From assembly GCA_030532815.1 (NCBI GenBank), contig JAUNKI010000093.1:1-7861 (forward strand): a stretch of 7,861 nt of DNA. Direction: 5' to 3'. Shown here piece after piece: positions 5,604 through 7,861 of this stretch; positions within the stretch are counted from its first letter, which is position 1, and each line of letters opens with the position of its first letter. Position numbers and translations under genes: made by a program. The notes under the pieces were generated by a model that ran no database searches, was not told the origin of the DNA, and was given only the letters and a program-made list of their open reading frames with translations. Origin of the DNA: Leptotrichiaceae bacterium. Its GTDB lineage: Bacteria; Fusobacteriota; Fusobacteriia; Fusobacteriales; Leptotrichiaceae.

Positions 5604-5968
5604 ATGTTTCTGAAGGAGTAAGTGTAATATCGGCAAAAACTTATGTAAAAGGAGTAGTTGAAACTGATTCAATGACACAAATTGAGGGGGTGCTGGAAGG
5701 AGACATTAAATGTGACAATACCGTTCATGTGAGCAGCGGAGGAAGAATAGTAGGAAATATAGTTGCTAAAACCGTATTTGTAGACGGAGAAGTTTCAGGA
5801 GAAATACTGGCTGAAAAGGTTGAAATAGGTGAAAAAGGCAGAGTGCTGGCAAATGTAGTATCTACATTGTTCGTTATTCAAGAAGGAGGATTATTTGAGG
5901 GAAATAAAAAAATGAAAAAGGCAGAGGCATTTATTGAATATGAAGAAACTGAAAGTTCAGAAGTTTAG
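5567..5968 (+). CDS. Bactofilin (polymer-forming cytoskeletal protein)
   Basis: Bactofilins form nucleotide-independent filaments at the membrane and position cell-wall enzymes. The 133-residue product matches the usual size. After a short N-terminal stretch (1-19), residues 20-115 form a right-handed beta-helix pattern with repeating short turns: IEGVLEGDI (39-47), VHVSSGGRIVGNI (53-65), VFVDGEVSGEI (70-80), VEIGEKGRVLANV (85-97) and FVIQEGGLFEG (102-112). The C-terminus is acidic and flexible. ATG 5567 has AAAGGAG at 5554-5560, 6 nt away, inside the M23 gene; the 37-bp overlap in another frame suggests translational coupling and balanced production of both proteins. The N-terminus GIFSNNN could act as a short membrane-contact segment, which is inference. 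H. pylori CcmA and its M23 partners are the best-known parallel. Confidence 0.92.
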   Translation: MGIFSNNNGKELNVSEGVSVISAKTYVKGVVETDSMTQIEGVLEGDIKCDNTVHVSSGGRIVGNIVAKTVFVDGEVSGEILAEKVEIGEKGRVLANVVSTLFVIQEGGLFEGNKKMKKAEAFIEYEETESSEV

Positions 5969-5999
5969 ACTAAAATAAAAATAGAATTTATTTTTTAGT
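5969..5999 (+). terminator. Weak A/T hairpin after the bactofilin gene
   Basis: Directly after the stop codon, ACTAAAATAAA (5969-5979) can pair with TTTATTTTTTAGT (5987-5999), leaving a small bulge. The stem has only one C-G pair, and the run TTTTTT (5991-5996) lies within the second arm. It may give partial termination and let some transcripts reach the next gene, for which I see no convincing promoter in the 108-bp gap. Confidence 0.35.
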
Positions 6000-6076
6000 T
6001 TGGTAATATGATTCAGCCAAAATTAATGTAACCGAATGAAAAAGAGAAAGAAAAAGTCTAAAAATAGGAGGAAAAA

Positions 6077-7861
6077 ATGAACATAAAAACGAAAAAAACA
6101 GCATTAATACTGGCTTTATTAGTAACCCTTGCCAGCTGTGGAGGCGGCGGTGGAGGAGGTGGAGGAGGGGGAACTTCAACTCCGACTCCGAGTATACCGG
6201 GACCGTCAACACCTAACAGACCTAATTTTCCAAGTTTTCCAAGTCTTCCCCCTGAATCGAAATATGATTCAAACGGGAATATCAAATGGAATGCCACTGA
6301 CAGAAATTATAATAAAAATAATGTAAACAATAAAACAGCTGCAACAACGCAAACCGGAGCCGGAGTTAAAGTAGGTGTGTTAGATGTAGGGTTCAAAACA
6401 ACTACTCCGGGATTACAAACTGATATAGGCAATAAATTTGGGGGAAGACTTAGAGTAACTTCTCACGGTTCTCCGACAACTGATGAAGACCACGGGATAA
6501 TAGTAGCAGAAATAATAGGAGGAAATACTCATAACGGAATTGCAAAAGGAGTTACAATTGAGGCAGCTGATGCATCCAAAAGAAACAGTAAAGGAGAATT
6601 TCATCCTGATCCGACGGTAGCAATGTATAATGAACTTTATAACAGAGGGGTAAGAATATTTAATCAGTCTTTCGGAATAGACAGTCAGGTAACGGATTAT
6701 AAATGGAACAATCCTGCCATTGTTGAAAGTCAGATAGGCAGGGATATTCTGGATTTTTATAAAAAAGGGGTAAGAGAAGGAGCTTTATTCGTATGGGCTG
6801 CAGGAAATGAATCATTTCATGATAATCCGTCCCTTGAAGCTGGACTTCCTTATCATGTAAGAGAGCTGGAAAAAGGGTGGATTAATGTTGTCGGTTTGGC
6901 AAAAACAAGTCGGTTTGATCCTGCCAATACTGAATGGAGTGAAATGAAAAGGCTGTCCGGAGCCGGAGCAGCTAAAAACTGGTCAATAACAGCAGTATCA
7001 GGGATTAATTTCTCTTCAAACGGCGGACAGTACGGAGGAAACGGTTCTTCGTTTGCAGCACCTATGGTAATAGGGACGGCTGCACTGTTAAAGGAAAAAT
7101 ATCCGTGGATGGACGGAAGCCTTATAAGGCAGACTATACTTTCCACTGCAACGGATATAGGTAAAAAAGGTGTAGATGAAGACTTCGGCTGGGGACTTCT
7201 GAATATTGACAAAGCACTTAGAGGTCCCGCATTATTTGATAGAAGGCTTGCATTGGGAGCTAATGTAGTAGCAGATGTATCAGTAGGAACATATATATTT
7301 TCCAATGATATTTCGGGAGATGCAGGACTTGTCAAAAACGGTCCGGGAGAACTTGTACTAAGCGGAAGAAGTACTTTTACAGGGGGAACAAAAGTAAACG
7401 GAGGAAGACTGAAAATAGGAAACAGATATGTTTCTTCATTATCAATAACAAAACTGGGAACAGTGGAAACAGGTGAAAATGCTTTTCTGGAAAGCGGAAT
7501 AAATAATGAAGGTACATTTGTAAACAGCGGAGGCAATACTGTTATAGGAGGAGACTATAAAGCGTCGTCTCTTTCAAAATACGTTTCCAATCTTGGAGCA
7601 AATACTTATGTAAAAGGCCGAGTGGAGTTAAACGGATCGTCTTTGGAAATAAATCCTGTTAAAAATGGTGAGGAACAGTATATTACGGCAAAAGGAATAC
7701 ATGAAAATATTCTTGTTTCAGATAACGCAATAAGCGGTAACTTTTCCAATGTAGAAACAGCACCTCTACTTAATGCGGACGCTGAAAGTTCCGAAAAAAG
7801 AGTCGATGTCACTTTAAGTCGAAAGAATGTGGAGGAATACGTATCAGGACTGGAAACATCA
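6077..7861 (+). CDS. S8 subtilisin-type lipoprotein autotransporter (3' end outside the window)
   Basis: The first 595 codons of a secreted serine protease. Residues 1-21 (MNIKTKKTALILALLVTLASC) end in a lipobox LASC, so Cys21 is probably lipidated. There follow 11 glycines (22-32), a Thr/Pro/Ser spacer (33-59) and an S8 domain (about 95-382). Active-site residues are Asp103 (VGVLDVGF), His139 (DEDHGIIVAEI), oxyanion Asn244 (VWAAGNES) and Ser325 (GSSFAAPM), so it should be active. Residues 418-446 (LVKNGPGELVLSG...FTGGTKVNGGRL) match the autotransporter-associated beta-strand repeat; the rest is Gly/Asn-rich beta-solenoid-like sequence. A C-terminal beta-barrel is expected beyond 7861. NalP of Neisseria and SphB1 of Bordetella share the lipoprotein-S8-autotransporter plan and process other surface proteins; a similar role here is inference. 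ATG 6077 has AGGAGG at 6066-6071. G/C content looks higher than in the neighbours. Confidence 0.9.
   Translation, partial: MNIKTKKTALILALLVTLASCGGGGGGGGGGGTSTPTPSIPGPSTPNRPNFPSFPSLPPESKYDSNGNIKWNATDRNYNKNNVNNKTAATTQTGAGVKVGVLDVGFKTTTPGLQTDIGNKFGGRLRVTSHGSPTTDEDHGIIVAEIIGGNTHNGIAKGVTIEAADASKRNSKGEFHPDPTVAMYNELYNRGVRIFNQSFGIDSQVTDYKWNNPAIVESQIGRDILDFYKKGVREGALFVWAAGNESFHDNPSLEAGLPYHVRELEKGWINVVGLAKTSRFDPANTEWSEMKRLSGAGAAKNWSITAVSGINFSSNGGQYGGNGSSFAAPMVIGTAALLKEKYPWMDGSLIRQTILSTATDIGKKGVDEDFGWGLLNIDKALRGPALFDRRLALGANVVADVSVGTYIFSNDISGDAGLVKNGPGELVLSGRSTFTGGTKVNGGRLKIGNRYVSSLSITKLGTVETGENAFLESGINNEGTFVNSGGNTVIGGDYKASSLSKYVSNLGANTYVKGRVELNGSSLEINPVKNGEEQYITAKGIHENILVSDNAISGNFSNVETAPLLNADAESSEKRVDVTLSRKNVEEYVSGLETS
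6140..6172 (+). repeat. (GGN)11 tract coding for polyglycine after the lipobox
   Basis: Eleven consecutive GGN codons follow the lipidated cysteine codon. The codons vary (GGA, GGC, GGT, GGG), so this is not a pure microsatellite, but GGAGG recurs several times and GG-N-GG steps are continuous. Copy-number change by slippage would stay in frame and alter only the tether length. The tract is exceptional in such A/T-rich DNA. Confidence 0.85.

Noticed and set aside
6000..6028. Possible promoter for the autotransporter gene (TTGGTA, 17 bp, TTAATG)
   Set aside because: The -10 matches consensus too poorly to call; read-through from the bactofilin operon is equally plausible.
6058..6297. A minus-strand frame with an eleven-proline run
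   Set aside because: The prolines are the reverse complement of the (GGN)11 codons of the S8 lipoprotein; no family and no independent support.
6129..6326. A 65-codon plus-strand frame overlapping the start of the autotransporter gene
   Set aside because: It lies in another frame over the signal peptide and spacer. The overlapping frame from ATG 6077 has a strong ribosome binding site, a lipobox and an S8 domain.
6853..7536. A 227-codon open frame on the minus strand inside the autotransporter gene
   Set aside because: It is antisense to a clearly coding S8 gene. Its Pro/Ser/Leu-rich product follows from the reverse complement of Gly/Glu/Lys-type codons, and it has no recognisable domain.

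Overview
The window looks like chromosomal DNA of a very AT-rich, Gram-negative anaerobe of the Fusobacteria, most likely a Leptotrichia-like member of the Leptotrichiaceae. The basis is A/T-dominated codon use and spacers, strong Shine-Dalgarno sites, a multi-repeat ribosomal protein S1, a membrane-anchored M23 peptidase paired with a bactofilin, and a large lipoprotein-type S8 autotransporter. The taxonomic placement is inference; no marker gene fixes the genus.

Left part (1-2330, + strand). Bases 27-107 carry a probable decayed start of an IS30-type transposase, and 111-265 holds nothing I recognise. An extended -10 promoter (266-294) then drives a leader of about 220 nt. The leader contains a perfect 9-bp hairpin at its predicted 5' end, a near-perfect ribosome binding site in front of an 11-codon GTG reading frame, and an 11-bp A/T inverted repeat. 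It ends at rpsA, ribosomal protein S1 with seven S1 repeats instead of the six of E. coli. No ispH precedes it or is fused to it.

Middle part (2331-4275). rpsA and a minus-strand three-helix membrane protein (DUF4870-like) converge on a roughly 150-bp segment bounded by an imperfect 13-bp inverted repeat with T-tracts on both strands. Upstream on the minus strand lies bioY, the biotin-binding subunit of an ECF transporter, closed by a 26-bp perfect palindromic terminator. bioY and a small NTF2-like protein gene diverge. Each has a near-consensus promoter with 17-bp spacing, and a perfect 12-bp inverted repeat lies between and over them.

Right part (4276-7861, + strand). A 400-bp A/T-rich spacer ends in a promoter for a cell-envelope pair: a type II membrane M23 (LytM) endopeptidase and a bactofilin whose start lies 37 bp inside the peptidase gene. 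The pair probably acts as a cytoskeleton-guided wall-remodelling module. The start codon of the peptidase gene is oddly far from its only good ribosome binding site. After a weak A/T hairpin comes a large surface protein gene that runs off the window. It has a lipobox, eleven consecutive glycines, a complete S8 subtilisin domain and an autotransporter-type beta-strand repeat, and so resembles NalP/SphB1-type lipoprotein autotransporters. Its beta-barrel would lie beyond the window.

I saw no tRNA, rRNA, CRISPR array or intact mobile element. The candidate undescribed features are mainly regulatory: the rpsA leader, the convergent inverted-repeat element and the displaced ribosome binding site.
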